The position numbers and the translations under genes were made by a program. A model generated the notes under the pieces. The model was not told the origin of the DNA. It did no database searches and worked only from the letters and a program-made list of their open reading frames with translations. A stretch of 64,000 nt of DNA. It comes from Pseudomonas sp. R5(2019). Lineage in GTDB: Bacteria; Pseudomonadota; Gammaproteobacteria; Pseudomonadales; Pseudomonadaceae. How positions within the stretch are numbered: position 1 is the first letter of the stretch; each line of letters begins with the position of its first letter. Location: the NCBI RefSeq assembly GCF_009905435.1, contig NZ_JAAAMT010000007.1, forward strand, positions 62,001-126,000. The letters run 5' to 3'. Below are positions 43,741 through 54,202 of this stretch, in pieces.

Positions 43741-44997
43741 TTAGAGAATACTGATCGGATAGCTGATGATCAGGCGGTTCTCGTCGAACTCATTGGTGCT
43801 GTAGTCGCGACGGATGCTCGAGTTCCGCAGTTTCAGCGACAGGCCCTTCAGCACGCCGGACTGCAGTGCATAGGCCAGTTCAGTCTCCCGTACCCATTCC
43901 TTGCCATCGGTAATCACGCCGGTGTGCACATTGCTGCCGCTGATGTAGCGGTTCATCAAGGTCAGGCCCGGTACACCCAGCCCCGCGAAGTTATAGTCAT
44001 GGCGCACCTGCCAGGATTTTTCCCTGGCGTTGTCGAAGCTGGAGTTGTAGCTGTCGTTGGCCAGAGTCCCGCCGCTGGTGCCGTTGACGCGCATCCAGGC
44101 GTTGTCGCCGGTCACTTTCTGCAAGCCGACATAGAAGGTGTTGCCGCCATATTTGGCTGACAGCAGCGCTGAAGCGGTCTTGTTGTCCAACTCGCCAGCC
44201 AGTGCGCTGCCGTCTTCCTTGCCGATGAAGTAGCCCAGGTTCGCGCCCAGGGTCCAGGCGCCCAGTGGCTGGCTGTGTACCAGGTTGATGTACTGCTGGT
44301 TGTAGATGTCCTTGAGCTCGGCATTCCACAGGCCGATCATCGTGCGCTTGTCGTTGAAGGTGTATTCACCGCCGACAAAGTTGAAGCGGTCGGAGGTGAA
44401 GGCTGCTTTGCCGTTCATGGACATGTCTTCCATGCTGGCATCGTTGCGCGGGCTGTTGGCGCGGAACTGGCCGCCATAGAGGGTCAGGCCGGCGATTTCC
44501 TGAGAGGTGATCTGGCCGCCGCGCAAGGTTTGCGGCAGCGAGCGGCCATCGTCGGAACGCAGGATGGGCAGTACCGGCATCCATTCACCGACCTTCAATT
44601 CGGTCTTGGAAATTTTGGCCTTCAGGGCCACGCCCAGGCGACCGAAGTCGTCGGCCGGGTGACCACCGTCATGGATCGGCAGCAATTGGGTGCCGCCGGT
44701 GCCTCGCCCGCCATCGAGCTTGACCGAGTACAGACCCAACACGTCCACACCGAAACCGACCACGCCTTGAGTGAAGCCGGAACGGGCATCAAGAATGAAG
44801 TTCTGCGTCCATTCTTCCGCTTTGCCCTGGGGGTGAGACGGGTTGGTGAAGTTGCGGTTGATGTAGAAGTTACGCAAGTTCAGACCGACTTTGGCATCTT
44901 CGACAAACCCGGATTCAGCCGCCAGGGTGGGCAAACTCAGGCCGGTCACTGCCAGGGCCAGCAGGTTGGGAAGAGCAGGGCGGATAAGAGTATTCAT
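43741..44997 (-). CDS. OprD-family outer-membrane porin
   Basis: A 418-residue porin with signal LPNLLALAVTGLSLPTLAAES, followed by many amphipathic beta-strands and the terminal ISYPISIL. OprD-family members (OpdK, BenF, PhaK) admit aromatic or dicarboxylic acids. Adjacent pca genes suggest protocatechuate, 4-hydroxybenzoate or beta-ketoadipate as cargo. A PcaR-like operator lies 272 bp upstream at 45269-45283. The subfamily is inferred. Confidence 0.85.
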   Translation of the reverse strand: MNTLIRPALPNLLALAVTGLSLPTLAAESGFVEDAKVGLNLRNFYINRNFTNPSHPQGKAEEWTQNFILDARSGFTQGVVGFGVDVLGLYSVKLDGGRGTGGTQLLPIHDGGHPADDFGRLGVALKAKISKTELKVGEWMPVLPILRSDDGRSLPQTLRGGQITSQEIAGLTLYGGQFRANSPRNDASMEDMSMNGKAAFTSDRFNFVGGEYTFNDKRTMIGLWNAELKDIYNQQYINLVHSQPLGAWTLGANLGYFIGKEDGSALAGELDNKTASALLSAKYGGNTFYVGLQKVTGDNAWMRVNGTSGGTLANDSYNSSFDNAREKSWQVRHDYNFAGLGVPGLTLMNRYISGSNVHTGVITDGKEWVRETELAYALQSGVLKGLSLKLRNSSIRRDYSTNEFDENRLIISYPISIL

Positions 44998-45268
44998 TAT
45001 TGGTCTGTCTCTCGTGTAAACAATGGGCAACAGCAGGCCGCTGCGACGAACCAGGGTCGCAGTCGTGGAGCTTGGTTGGGGTCGATCGGGTGCGAACAGG
45101 CCAGCACTTCCTGCGCGAGCGAGGTCGTCAGGAACGTCAGCCGGAAAGGGGGGCGCGTGAGTACATAGGGGAACCTGTTTTTATTGGTTTTGGTCGGGGT
45201 GGGCAATTTGCCTTGAGGGCGATGTTGCTGGCTTGGAAGGTGTGAATCAATTCGTTAAAGACTAATTT

Positions 45269-45283
45269 GTGCGATAAACGAAC
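45269..45283. promoter_or_regulatory. PcaR-like operator upstream of the porin gene
   Basis: GTGCGATAAACGAAC matches the reverse complement of the P. putida PcaR 15-mer (GTGCGATTATCGAAC) at 13 of 15 positions. Confidence 0.5.
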
Positions 45284-45341
45284 ACTAACTGACTAGTTAC
45301 TTCATTTTTGATTTGGATTTTGCTGCGGCCAAAAGCTTCGC

Positions 45342-45503
45342 GGGCAAGCCCGGCTCCTACAAAGTCCGTAGGAGCCGGGCTTGCCCCAATGCCAGTCAGT
45401 TAAGGCGCAGAACATGTGGGAGCGTATTTATCCGCGAATGTAGGCGCCGCGCAATGCCTGATAAACCGCGGCGTTTTCATTCGCGGATAAATCCGCTCCC
45501 ACA
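45342..45503. repeat. Compound REP element, half-copy of the array at 27039-27295
   Basis: First a tight REP hairpin (45342-45360 / 45368-45386, 7-nt spacer), then CCCCAATGCCAGTCAGTTAA at 45384-45403, then a REPIN (45415-45440 / 45478-45503) of the ggataaatccgctcccaca class. The spacer 45438-45474 shares GCGCAATGCCTGA-N-AAACCGCGG with 27171-27208. Confidence 0.85.
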
Positions 45504-45528
45504 GGGTTTGTGTCTGTGTCCCGCTGAA

Positions 45529-46974
45529 TCAACCCTTGGGCGTAGTGCTCGCCGGCGTTTGCGCCGTCTGCTCGTACCAGCCGCCACCCAGGGCCTTGTA
45601 CAGATTGACCTCGCTCACCAGCTGCGAGAGGCGGTCGCTGATCAGTGATTGCTGGGCGCTGAACAACGAGCGCTGGGCATCGAGGAAGGTCAGGTTGCTG
45701 TCGACGCCGATACGATAGCGACGCTCGGCCAGACGGTAGTAGTCCTGGTTGGCGGCGACCAGATCACGCTGCGCCTGCAACTGATCGTTGAAGGTCTGGC
45801 GCGCGGCCAGGCCATCGGAGACTTCCTGGAAGGCGGTCTGGATGGTCTTCTCGTACTTGGCAATGTTGATGTCTTTCTGGATTTTCGAATAATCCAGGCT
45901 GGCCTTCAGGCTGCCGGCGTTGAAGATCGGCAAGCTGATTTGCGGCTGGAACAACCAGGTTCCCGAACCACCCTTGAACAAGCCGCCCAGGTCCGGGCTC
46001 AGGGTGCCGGCATTGGCAGTCAGGCTGATGCTCGGGAAGAACGCTGCACGGGCGGCACCGATGTTGGCATTGGCGGCCTTGAGCAGATGTTCGGCTTCAA
46101 GGATGTCCGGGCGACGCTGCAGCAGGTCAGACGGCAGGCCGGCGGGCATTTCGCGCAGCAGGTCGGCGTCCAGCGGTTGGGCCGCCGGCAGATTGCCTGG
46201 CAAGCCAGTGCCGACCAGTACGGTCAGGCTATTCAAGTCCTGGGCCACCAGGCGTTGGTACTGGGCCAACTTGACCTTGGCGCCTTCGACCGAAGTGCGT
46301 GCCTGGCTCACGTCCAGCGCCGATGCCACGCCGACTTCGTTGCTGCGCGAGGTCAGCTTGTAGCTTTGCTCGTAGGTTTTCAGCGTGTCCTGGGTCAGCT
46401 TCAGCAGGGCCTGGTCGGCCTGCCAGGTGAAGTAGGCATTGGCGACGCTGGCGACCAGACTGATCTGCGTCGAGCGGCGTGCTTCTTCGCTGGACAGGTA
46501 GGTTTCCAGGGCCTGTTCGCTCAGGCTGCGGACGCGGCCAAACAGGTCCAGCTCATAGGCGCTGACGCCCAGGGTCGCCGAATACTGGCTGCTGATGCTC
46601 GACTCGCCGGTGGTCGACAGGTTGGCCGGGAGCCGTTGGCGACTGCCGCTGGCATCGGCGCTGACGGCCGGGAACAGGTCGGCGCGCTGGATGCGGTACT
46701 GGGCACGGTAGGCGTCGATGTTCAGCGCCGCGACCCGCAGGTCGCGGTTGTTGACCAGCGAGGTCTGGATCAGTTGCTGCAGCGCCGGATCCTGGAAGAA
46801 CTGGCGCCAGCCTTGCTCGGCTGCCGCGATATTGGCCGCTTCGGTCGGCGAGTAGGCCGGGCCTTGTGGCCACTGCGCCGCCACCGGCGACGCAGGCTGC
46901 TGGTAGTCGGGTATCAGCGAGCAACCGCTGAGTACAAACGCGGCTACCGTCAGGGACAATAGGGACTTGCTCAT
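45529..46974 (-). CDS. ttgC: RND efflux outer-membrane channel, TtgC/OprM-like
   Basis: A 481-residue NodT/OprM-family lipoprotein; lipobox LSGC (Cys18) after a signal peptide, then SLIPDYQQP. Paired coiled-coil repeats ([19 protein letters not shown]; [19 protein letters not shown]) form the periplasmic tunnel. It completes the tripartite pump with TtgB and TtgA. Start overlaps the ttgB stop by 4 bp. Confidence 0.92.
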   Translation of the reverse strand: MSKSLLSLTVAAFVLSGCSLIPDYQQPASPVAAQWPQGPAYSPTEAANIAAAEQGWRQFFQDPALQQLIQTSLVNNRDLRVAALNIDAYRAQYRIQRADLFPAVSADASGSRQRLPANLSTTGESSISSQYSATLGVSAYELDLFGRVRSLSEQALETYLSSEEARRSTQISLVASVANAYFTWQADQALLKLTQDTLKTYEQSYKLTSRSNEVGVASALDVSQARTSVEGAKVKLAQYQRLVAQDLNSLTVLVGTGLPGNLPAAQPLDADLLREMPAGLPSDLLQRRPDILEAEHLLKAANANIGAARAAFFPSISLTANAGTLSPDLGGLFKGGSGTWLFQPQISLPIFNAGSLKASLDYSKIQKDINIAKYEKTIQTAFQEVSDGLAARQTFNDQLQAQRDLVAANQDYYRLAERRYRIGVDSNLTFLDAQRSLFSAQQSLISDRLSQLVSEVNLYKALGGGWYEQTAQTPASTTPKG

Positions 46975-49900
46975 TCGCCAGCCTCATAACGTGGAGTTTG
47001 TGCGGTGTCTTTCTCGTCGGCTTTCTTGCTGCTGAACCGCGAAGACACGGCCACGAAGAACAGCGGTACCCAGAAGATTGCCAACACCGTTGCCGTCAGC
47101 ATACCGCCGATTACGCCCGTACCGATTGCATGTTGGCTGCCGGAGCCTGCACCGGTGGAAATCGCCAGCGGAACCACACCCAGCACGAACGCCAGCGAGG
47201 TCATGATGATTGGACGCAGACGCATGCGGCAGGCCTCGATGGCGGCGTCGACGAGACTGCGGCCCTGCTCATGCAGCTCCTTGGCGAACTCGACGATCAG
47301 AATGGCGTTTTTTGCCGCCAGACCAATGGTCGTCAACAGGCCGACCTGGAAGTACACGTCATTCGAGAGCCCGCGCAGGCTGGTGGCCAGCAGCGCACCG
47401 ATGATCCCCAACGGCACTACCAGCACGACGGCGATCGGGATCGACCAGCTTTCGTACAAGGCTGCCAGACACAGGAATACCATCAGCAGGGACAATGCAT
47501 ACAGCGCAGGGGCCTGAGAGCCGGACAAGCGTTCTTCGTACGACAGCCCCGTCCACGAGTAACCGATACCCGCCGGCAGTTTCGCGACAATCGCTTCGAC
47601 TTCAGCCATGGCCTCACCGGTACTGTAACCAGGCGCCGGTGCACCGAGGACCTCCATGGCTTCGACACCGTTGTAGCGCGACAGCTTCGGTGGCCCGTAA
47701 ATCCATTCGCCGCTGGCGAAGGACGAGAACGGCACCATCTCGTTGTTGCTGTTGCGTACGTACCACTTCTTCAGGTCTTCAGGGTTCATCCGCGCGCCTG
47801 GCTGGCCCTGGATGTACACCTTCTTGACCCGACCACGGTCGATGAAGTCGTTGACGTAGCTGGCACCCAGAGCAATCGACAGGGTGTTGTTGATATCGGC
47901 GATGGTCACGCCCAAGGCACTGGCGCGCTCGTCATCGATGGTCAACTGATACTGCGGTTCATCGTTCAGGCCGTTCGGACGCACGGCAGACAACACCTTG
48001 CTTTGCGCGGCCATGCCGAGGAACTGGTTGCGAGCTTCCATCAGCTTGGCGTGGCCGACGCCGGCCCGGTCTTGCAGGTACACGTCGAAACCGGTGGCGT
48101 TACCCAGCTCCATTACCGCAGGCGGGGCGAAGGCAAACACCATCGCATCGCGGAAGCTGAAGAAGTGCTGCTGGGCTCGGGCTGCCAGGTTGAACACGCT
48201 GTTTTCGGTCGAGCGCTCGTCCCACGGCTTGAGCATGATGAACGCCATGCCGGAACTCTGGCCGCGACCGGCGAAGTTGAAGCCGTTCACGGTAAATACC
48301 GAGCTGACGGTGTCTTTTTCCTTGTCGAGCAGATACTCGCGCATCTCATCGACCACCGCCTGGGTCCGCTCGGCAGTCGAGCCGGCCGGAGTCTGGACCT
48401 GGGCAAAAAGTACGCCCTGGTCTTCTTCCGGAAGGAACGCCGTCGGGATGCGGGTGAACAGCCAGCCCATGCCGATCACGATCACCAGGTAGGCAATCAG
48501 GTATGGCGTCTTGTGCCGCAGGATATTGCCGACACCGCGCTCGTAGCCGCGCACGCTGCGGTCAAAGTTGCGGTTGAACCAGCCGAAGAAGCCACGCTTG
48601 GGTTGACCGTGCTCGCCAGCCGGGATGGCCTTGAGCATGGTGGCGCACAGGGCAGGGGTGAAGATCAGGGCGACCAGAACCGACAGCGCCATGGCCGAAA
48701 CGATGGTGATCGAGAACTGCTTGTAGATCACACCGGTCGAGCCGCCGAAGAACGCCATGGGCAGCAGTACCGCCGACAGCACCAGGGCGATACCGACCAG
48801 CGCGCCCTGGATCTGGCCCATGGACTTCTTGGTCGCTTCCTTGGGTGACAAGCCTTCTTCGGCCATCACCCGCTCGACGTTCTCCACCACAACGATGGCG
48901 TCGTCCACCAGCAAGCCGATGGCGAGCACCATACCGAACATGGTCAGGGTGTTGATGCTGAAACCGAAGGCCGCGAGGATACCGAAGGTGCCCAGCAATA
49001 CCACCGGCACTGTCATGGTGGTGATCACCGTGGCGCGGAAGTTCTGCAGGAACAGATACATCACCAGGAACACCAGCACGATCGCTTCGATCAGGGTGTG
49101 AATAACCCCGGAAATCGATTCGGTCACCACCGGCGTGGTGTCATACGGGAACACCGCTTTCATGCCCTGCGGGAAGAACGGTTCCAGATCGGTGATGGTC
49201 TTGCGCAGCGCCTTGGCCGTGTCCAGGGCGTTGGCACCGGTGGCCATCTTGATCGCCAGGCCCGACGCGGGCTTGCCGTTGAACTGCGCGCTGACGGCGT
49301 AGTTCTCGCCACCCAGGCCGACGTCCGCGACATCACCCAGGCGTACCTGGGAACCGTCGCGGTTGACCTTGAGCAGGATGTTCTTGAACTGCTCGGCGGT
49401 TTGCAGGCGGGTCTTGCCGATAATCGTGGCGTTCAGTTGCTGGCCGGCAACGGCAGGCAGGCCGCCCAGTTGGCCGGAAGACACCTGGACGTTTTGCGCA
49501 GCCACGGCGGTCTTGACGTCAACCGGGGTCAGCTGGAATTTGTTCAGCTTGGCCGGGTCGAGCCAGATTCGCATGGCGTATTGCGCACCGAACACCTGGA
49601 AGTCACCGACACCGGCGGTACGCGAGATCGGGTCCTGCATGTTGGAGACGATGTAGTTGGCCAGGTCGTCCTTGGTCATGCTGCCGTCTTCGGACACCAG
49701 GCCGATCACCATCAGGAAGTTCTTCACCGCCTTGGTCACGCGGATCCCCTGTTGCTGCACTTCCTGCGGCAACAGCGGGGTGGCCAGGTTCAGCTTGTTC
49801 TGCACCTGGACCTGCGCGGTATCGGGGTTGGTCCCCTGGTTGAAGGTCGCGGTAATGGTCATGCTGCCGTCGGAGTTACTTTCCGAGGAGACATAACGCA

Positions 49901-50123
49901 GGTTGTCGATACCGTTGAGCTGTTGCTCGATGATCTGCACCACGGTGTCTTGCACGGTTTGCGCAGAGGCACCCGGGTAGCTCACGGCGATAGCGATCGC
50001 AGGCGGCGCAATGCTCGGGTATTGGTTGATCGGCAATTTCAGGATGGAGAGCGCGCCGACCAGCATGATCACCAGGGCGATCACCCAGGCAAAAATGGGG
50101 CGGTCGATAAAGAATTTCGACAT
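46971..50123 (-). CDS. ttgB: RND multidrug efflux inner-membrane transporter, TtgB/MexB-like
   Basis: A 1050-residue HAE1-type RND pump. Twelve transmembrane helices; [20 protein letters not shown] at the N-terminus; proton-relay Asp pair in [17 protein letters not shown]; porter loops with G-loop. The length equals TtgB of P. putida. It exports antibiotics and solvents (toluene, chloramphenicol, ampicillin in TtgABC). It lies 3 bp after ttgA. Confidence 0.94.
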   Translation of the reverse strand: MSKFFIDRPIFAWVIALVIMLVGALSILKLPINQYPSIAPPAIAIAVSYPGASAQTVQDTVVQIIEQQLNGIDNLRYVSSESNSDGSMTITATFNQGTNPDTAQVQVQNKLNLATPLLPQEVQQQGIRVTKAVKNFLMVIGLVSEDGSMTKDDLANYIVSNMQDPISRTAGVGDFQVFGAQYAMRIWLDPAKLNKFQLTPVDVKTAVAAQNVQVSSGQLGGLPAVAGQQLNATIIGKTRLQTAEQFKNILLKVNRDGSQVRLGDVADVGLGGENYAVSAQFNGKPASGLAIKMATGANALDTAKALRKTITDLEPFFPQGMKAVFPYDTTPVVTESISGVIHTLIEAIVLVFLVMYLFLQNFRATVITTMTVPVVLLGTFGILAAFGFSINTLTMFGMVLAIGLLVDDAIVVVENVERVMAEEGLSPKEATKKSMGQIQGALVGIALVLSAVLLPMAFFGGSTGVIYKQFSITIVSAMALSVLVALIFTPALCATMLKAIPAGEHGQPKRGFFGWFNRNFDRSVRGYERGVGNILRHKTPYLIAYLVIVIGMGWLFTRIPTAFLPEEDQGVLFAQVQTPAGSTAERTQAVVDEMREYLLDKEKDTVSSVFTVNGFNFAGRGQSSGMAFIMLKPWDERSTENSVFNLAARAQQHFFSFRDAMVFAFAPPAVMELGNATGFDVYLQDRAGVGHAKLMEARNQFLGMAAQSKVLSAVRPNGLNDEPQYQLTIDDERASALGVTIADINNTLSIALGASYVNDFIDRGRVKKVYIQGQPGARMNPEDLKKWYVRNSNNEMVPFSSFASGEWIYGPPKLSRYNGVEAMEVLGAPAPGYSTGEAMAEVEAIVAKLPAGIGYSWTGLSYEERLSGSQAPALYALSLLMVFLCLAALYESWSIPIAVVLVVPLGIIGALLATSLRGLSNDVYFQVGLLTTIGLAAKNAILIVEFAKELHEQGRSLVDAAIEACRMRLRPIIMTSLAFVLGVVPLAISTGAGSGSQHAIGTGVIGGMLTATVLAIFWVPLFFVAVSSRFSSKKADEKDTAQTPRYEAGE

Positions 50124-50126
50124 GGT

Positions 50127-51284
50127 TTACTTCCCTTTCGCGCCAGCGGCGGCCGACGCATTGGCCGGGACACCCGGTGTTGCCGGCTTGACGTTGGTGG
50201 CTTCGGTCACCTTGACCTCGACGCCAGGTTTGACGAACTGAAGGCCTTCGGTGATCAGGCGATCACCCGGGTTCAGGCCATCTTCGATCAGCCATTGGCT
50301 GCCGACGGTGCGGCTGGCCTTGAGCTGGCGCAGTTCAACCTTGTTCTCCTGGTTCACCACCAGAGCGGTCGGTAGGCCTTTGAGGTCACGTGTCACGCCC
50401 TGTTGCGGTGCCAGAATCGCCGAGCTGTGAACGCCGGCGTTCAAGCGAGCGTGCACGAACATGCCGGGCAGCAGGTTGTGATCCGGGTTGGGGAATACCG
50501 CCCGCAGGGTGACGGAACCGGTGGTTTCGTCGACCGACACTTCCGAGAACTCAAGCGTGCCTTCGTGGACATAGGGGCTGCCGTCTTCCAGCTTGAGGGT
50601 GACCTTGGCGGCATTCGCGCCGGCCTTCTGCAGCTGGCCGCTTTCCAGTTCACGGCGCAGTTTGAGTAGTTCAGCCGAGGACTGCGTCACATCGACATAG
50701 ATCGGGTCCAGTTGCTGAATAACGGCCATGGCGTCGGTCTGGCCATTGCTGACCAGCGCACCTTCGGTGACTGCCGAACGGCCGATACGGCCGGAAATCG
50801 GTGCCAGTACCTTGGTGTAGCGCAGGTCGATCTGGGCGCTCTTGAGCGTGGCTTCGGCTTGCAAACGTTTGGCCTGCGCATCGTCGTATTCCTGACGGCT
50901 GACAGCCTGTTCGGCTACCAGCTGCTTGTAACGATCGGACAGGGATTTGGTCGATTGCAGGTTGGCCTGGGCGCTGGCCAGGGTCGACTCATAGATCGAA
51001 GGGTCGATCTGATAGAGCTGCTGGCCGGCTTTCACTTCGCCGCCTTCCTTGAACAGGCGCTTGAGAATGATGCCGTTGACCTGAGGGCGTACTTCAGCGA
51101 TGCGGAACGCGGTGGTGCGCCCTGGCAGCTCGGACGTCAGGGTGTATGCCTGGGGTTGGAGGGTGACCACGCCGACCTGAGGGGGTTTAGCGACTGGCGC
51201 CGCTTCTTCCTTTTTACAGCCGCTGAGCAGCGTAGCCAGGGCGACGGCGGAAACCAGAGCGGTAACAGCTGGCTTGAATTGCAT
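50127..51284 (-). CDS. ttgA: RND efflux periplasmic adaptor, TtgA/MexA-like
   Basis: A 385-residue lipoprotein (lipobox LLSGCKKEEA), with hairpin SALASAQANLQSTKSLSDRY-type helices, a lipoyl half-motif pair and a beta-barrel domain. It bridges TtgB and TtgC. First gene of ttgABC, divergent from ttgR. Start at 51284, with AGGAT upstream. Confidence 0.93.
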   Translation of the reverse strand: MQFKPAVTALVSAVALATLLSGCKKEEAAPVAKPPQVGVVTLQPQAYTLTSELPGRTTAFRIAEVRPQVNGIILKRLFKEGGEVKAGQQLYQIDPSIYESTLASAQANLQSTKSLSDRYKQLVAEQAVSRQEYDDAQAKRLQAEATLKSAQIDLRYTKVLAPISGRIGRSAVTEGALVSNGQTDAMAVIQQLDPIYVDVTQSSAELLKLRRELESGQLQKAGANAAKVTLKLEDGSPYVHEGTLEFSEVSVDETTGSVTLRAVFPNPDHNLLPGMFVHARLNAGVHSSAILAPQQGVTRDLKGLPTALVVNQENKVELRQLKASRTVGSQWLIEDGLNPGDRLITEGLQFVKPGVEVKVTEATNVKPATPGVPANASAAAGAKGK

Positions 51285-51363
51285 GAAGATCCTCGGTCGT
51301 AAGCGCGAACGCTCAAGAATAATGAAAAGGTGAAAAATTGTTTCGATAAGTAGCTTGCTAATG

Positions 51364-51396
51364 AATATACTTACATTCATGCTTGTTTGTAAATAC
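51364..51396. promoter_or_regulatory. TtgR operator
   Basis: On the minus strand it contains TATTTACAAACAAGCATGAA and then TGTAAGTATATTC; I recall the P. putida TtgR operator as near-identical (one base within this stretch differs). The half-sites TTACAAAC / ATGTAAGT form the inverted repeat. It overlaps both divergent promoters. Confidence 0.85.
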
Positions 51397-51528
51397 CCGT
51401 GTCTGCGTCCTGCTGACGCGACAAGCCTTAAACTAAACCGTCATGAATGCGCTGATACCGGCGTTCTGACTACGATTCCGGGCGGCGTCAGTGCCGACCC
51501 GGGACTGCCTGATGGAGGTCGCACTGCC

Positions 51529-52161
51529 ATGGTTCGCCGCACCAAAGAAGAAGCCCAGGAAACCCGCAAGCAGATTCTCGATGCTGCACAGAAGGCTTTT
51601 TATGAGCGCGGTGTGGCGCGAACCACCCTGGCGGATATCGCGACCCAGGCGGGGGTGACCCGGGGCGCTATTTATTGGCATTTCGAGAACAAGGCCGACC
51701 TGGTACAGGCCATGCTGGATACCTTGCATGAGCCGCTGGATGCGTTGGCCCGCGCCAGCGAAAGCCAGGACGAACTCGACCCGCTGGGCTGCCTGCGACA
51801 ATTGATGGTCCAGTTGTTTCAGCAAGTGGCGCTGGACCCGCAGACCCGGCGCATTAACGAAATTCTGTTCCATAAGTGCGAATTCACCGATGAAATGTGC
51901 GATTTGCGCCGTCAGCGACAAGTCGCCACCCTGGATTGCAACGTCCGCATCGAATTGTCGCTGCGCAATGCCGTCAACCGCGGACAGTTGCCGCATGACC
52001 TGGATACCGCCCGGGCAACGCTCACGCTGCATGCCTACGTCGACGGCATGCTGGGCCAATGGCTGCTGTTGCCGGACAGTTTCGAACTGCATGAAACTGC
52101 CGAGCGGTGGGTCGACACTGGGCTGGATATGCTGCGCCTGAGCCCGGCACTGCGCAAATGA
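51529..52161 (+). CDS. ttgR: TtgR, TetR-family repressor of ttgABC
   Basis: A 210-residue TetR protein, equal in length to TtgR. Helix-turn-helix [21 protein letters not shown] at about residues 32-52, opening [20 protein letters not shown]. Ligand-binding helices of the second domain follow. It represses ttgABC and itself and is released by antibiotics and flavonoids. Start at 51529; a longer frame from 51355 overlaps the operator and is rejected. Confidence 0.93.
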   Translation: MVRRTKEEAQETRKQILDAAQKAFYERGVARTTLADIATQAGVTRGAIYWHFENKADLVQAMLDTLHEPLDALARASESQDELDPLGCLRQLMVQLFQQVALDPQTRRINEILFHKCEFTDEMCDLRRQRQVATLDCNVRIELSLRNAVNRGQLPHDLDTARATLTLHAYVDGMLGQWLLLPDSFELHETAERWVDTGLDMLRLSPALRK

Positions 52162-52219
52162 AGGTTTGAATCGGGGTGTGTCTCCCGAAACTTGCTGTAA
52201 AAGTTACGCGATTATCGCG

Positions 52220-53740
52220 CTACCTCGAGCCCTTGAAGATGACGTTTTCTTCACGTCCGCGCAGGATTCGGTTGGGCATGGCAATGGCGGCTGCCAACCC
52301 CAGTAGCGAGACGGCGGCACTGCCGAGCAGCAGATGGCGGAAGGTGATCAGAAGCTCCGCGCGCAACGCCAACTGTTCGGCGCCGTTGGTCGCATTCAGG
52401 CCATCGAGCAGGGGATTGCCTGACGTACCTTCGCCGATGGCCATGCTGCCCAGGTGAGCGAGACTCGAGTGTTCGAGCATCGCCAGCAGCAAGGCTGACA
52501 TACAGGCTACACCCATGGCGCCGCCCAGTGAGCGAAACAGATTGGTGGTGCTGGTTGCCACGCCGATATCCCGCGCTTCTACTGCATTCTGTGAGCCCAC
52601 CAGTGAGGTGGGGAACTGCAACCCGCAGGCAATCCCGGTCAGCACCATGAACAGCCCGCTGAGCAGCATCGACTGCGGCGGGCTGAAGGCCATGCCGACA
52701 ATGGCGACCGGCATCAGCAGTGCGCCAGCGAGAATCTGTGGCTTGAAGCGGCCGGTCAGGGAAGTCATGCGCCCGGCGAAATAAGCACCCATCGGTAAGC
52801 CCATGGCCAGCGGCAGCAGGTGCAAGGCGGCACTGTCAGCCCCGGCACCGGTAACGGTCTGATAGCGCATCGGCATCAATACTGTCAGGGAAATTGTCTG
52901 GAAGCTGGTGAAAAACACCGTGCACCAGCACAGCGTGGCGTTGCGGTTGGCGAACAGCTGCATTGGCAGCAAGGGCTCAGGCACCCGCAGCTCATACCAG
53001 GCAAACACGGCCAGGGTCAGCACGCCGGACAGCAGCAATGCGCATACGGCCGGATCGCGCCAGGAATAACCTTGACCGATCTGGGTGATGCCCAGCAGCA
53101 GGGCGGTCAGGCCGATGATCAGCAGGACTGTCCCCAGGTAGTCGATCACCACCGTGCGTTGCGGGATCTTGAGGCTGCGCAGGGTACGGCGGGAAATCGC
53201 CCAGGCGGCGAGACCCAGCGGCAGGTTGAGCCAGAACACCCAGCGCCAGGACAGAAACTCGGTCAGATAGCCACCCAGCACCGGGCCGGCGACACTGGCC
53301 AGCGCGTACATGCCACTGAAATACCCTTGGTAGCGGCCGCGTTCGCGCGGCGGCACCATATCGCCAATGATGGCTTGGGCCACCGAAATCATCCCGCCGG
53401 CACCGATGCCCTGGATGATTCGCGCCAGCACCAGCTGTTCCATGCTTTGCGCCATCGCACAAAAAGCCGACGCCAGGGTGAACAGCCCAACCCCGAACAA
53501 CATCAGGCGCCGACGGCCATACAGATCGCCCAGCTTGCCGTAGATCGGCACGGCGACGGTCATGGCGACCATATAACCGGAGATCACCCAGGCCAGCAGG
53601 GAAACATCGTTGAATTGCGCAGAAATGGCAGGCATCGACACGGCAACGATGGTTTGATCAAGGGCGCCGAGAAAGATCGCCAGCATCAGCGCGACCAGCA
53701 CGCTGCGCAAGGCAGGTTTGGGAGTGTTCAGATCGGTCAC
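52220..53740 (-). CDS. DHA2-family MFS drug exporter (EmrB/QacA-like)
   Basis: A 506-residue exporter with 14 transmembrane helices, motif ALDQTIVAVSMPAISAQF (motif D1-like) and GKLGDLYGRRRLMLFGVG (motif A). GTG at 53740 has CAGGG near it; an in-frame GTG at 53770 is possible. It is convergent with ttgR, and the same neighbour is found in P. putida near ttgABC as I recall. Substrate unknown. Confidence 0.88.
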   Translation of the reverse strand: MTDLNTPKPALRSVLVALMLAIFLGALDQTIVAVSMPAISAQFNDVSLLAWVISGYMVAMTVAVPIYGKLGDLYGRRRLMLFGVGLFTLASAFCAMAQSMEQLVLARIIQGIGAGGMISVAQAIIGDMVPPRERGRYQGYFSGMYALASVAGPVLGGYLTEFLSWRWVFWLNLPLGLAAWAISRRTLRSLKIPQRTVVIDYLGTVLLIIGLTALLLGITQIGQGYSWRDPAVCALLLSGVLTLAVFAWYELRVPEPLLPMQLFANRNATLCWCTVFFTSFQTISLTVLMPMRYQTVTGAGADSAALHLLPLAMGLPMGAYFAGRMTSLTGRFKPQILAGALLMPVAIVGMAFSPPQSMLLSGLFMVLTGIACGLQFPTSLVGSQNAVEARDIGVATSTTNLFRSLGGAMGVACMSALLLAMLEHSSLAHLGSMAIGEGTSGNPLLDGLNATNGAEQLALRAELLITFRHLLLGSAAVSLLGLAAAIAMPNRILRGREENVIFKGSR

Positions 53741-53802
53741 GGGCAGCCCTGGAAGCAGTGATGCCCGCACGCCAGGCGCGCGGGCTGAAGTGACCGTCAG
53801 TG

Positions 53803-53838
53803 TACTCGATAGCTAGCTAAGCGTCTTACTCGATCGCT
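53803..53838. promoter_or_regulatory. Direct repeat TACTCGAT(A/C)GCT upstream of the exporter gene
   Basis: TACTCGATAGCT (53803-53814) and TACTCGATCGCT (53827-53838), 24 bp apart, in the promoter region; a candidate operator. Confidence 0.3.
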
Positions 53839-53925
53839 CCGTAAGGCAGGTTCTTTCGGCGCATGAGCGGGATGTCGCCAAAGACTTATCGGCAGCTCGG
53901 CAGCTCGGCGGCAAGGCCGAAGCAT

Positions 53926-54099
53926 CTACCTGACAGCAGCCATCGAGGCGGTGTGCGGAACGCACTGGGTGAACATGCACGACGACTGGTCGCGTGGCGC
54001 ATTGCGGGCTTGCTCGAGGCGATAGGCGGCGGCTGCATACAAGCCAATCACGGCGGCAATGGCAAAGATAAACGCGCATTTTCTTGTTTTTAGGGTCAT
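53926..54099 (-). CDS. Small membrane protein, 57 residues
   Basis: MTLKTRKCAFIFAIAAVIGL starts a single transmembrane helix (8-26), then RLEQARNAPRDQSSCMFTQC, with two cysteines in the tail. An AGAGGTGA ribosome-binding site lies 8 bp before the ATG at 54099. It stands alone; no homologue is recognised. The presence of a strong site and helix argues it is real. Confidence 0.5.
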   Translation of the reverse strand: MTLKTRKCAFIFAIAAVIGLYAAAAYRLEQARNAPRDQSSCMFTQCVPHTASMAAVR

Positions 54100-54202
54100 G
54101 ACACTCACCTCTTGCACGTAAAAAGGCTCTGTCTGAAGCGTAGGCCAGGATCAGCGACCGCGCTCAGTCCAGATCGCAGGTCCAAAAGCCTGCGCGCGCA
54201 CG

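Larger units (their letters stand above)
44998..45528. other. 531-bp region between the porin and the efflux channel gene
   Basis: The porin-side half has the promoter region and PcaR-like site (45269-45283). The other half is filled by REP elements (45342-45503). No coding frame is seen. Confidence 0.75.

Noticed and set aside
45342..45503. Integrative element or phage attachment site
   Set aside because: No integrase, tRNA or recombinase nearby; the repeats match REP arms found across the window.
52207..52219. CGCGATTATCGCG as another PcaR site
   Set aside because: It shares the CGATTATCG core but lies at the convergent 3' ends of ttgR and the exporter, not in a promoter; a simple hairpin is more likely.
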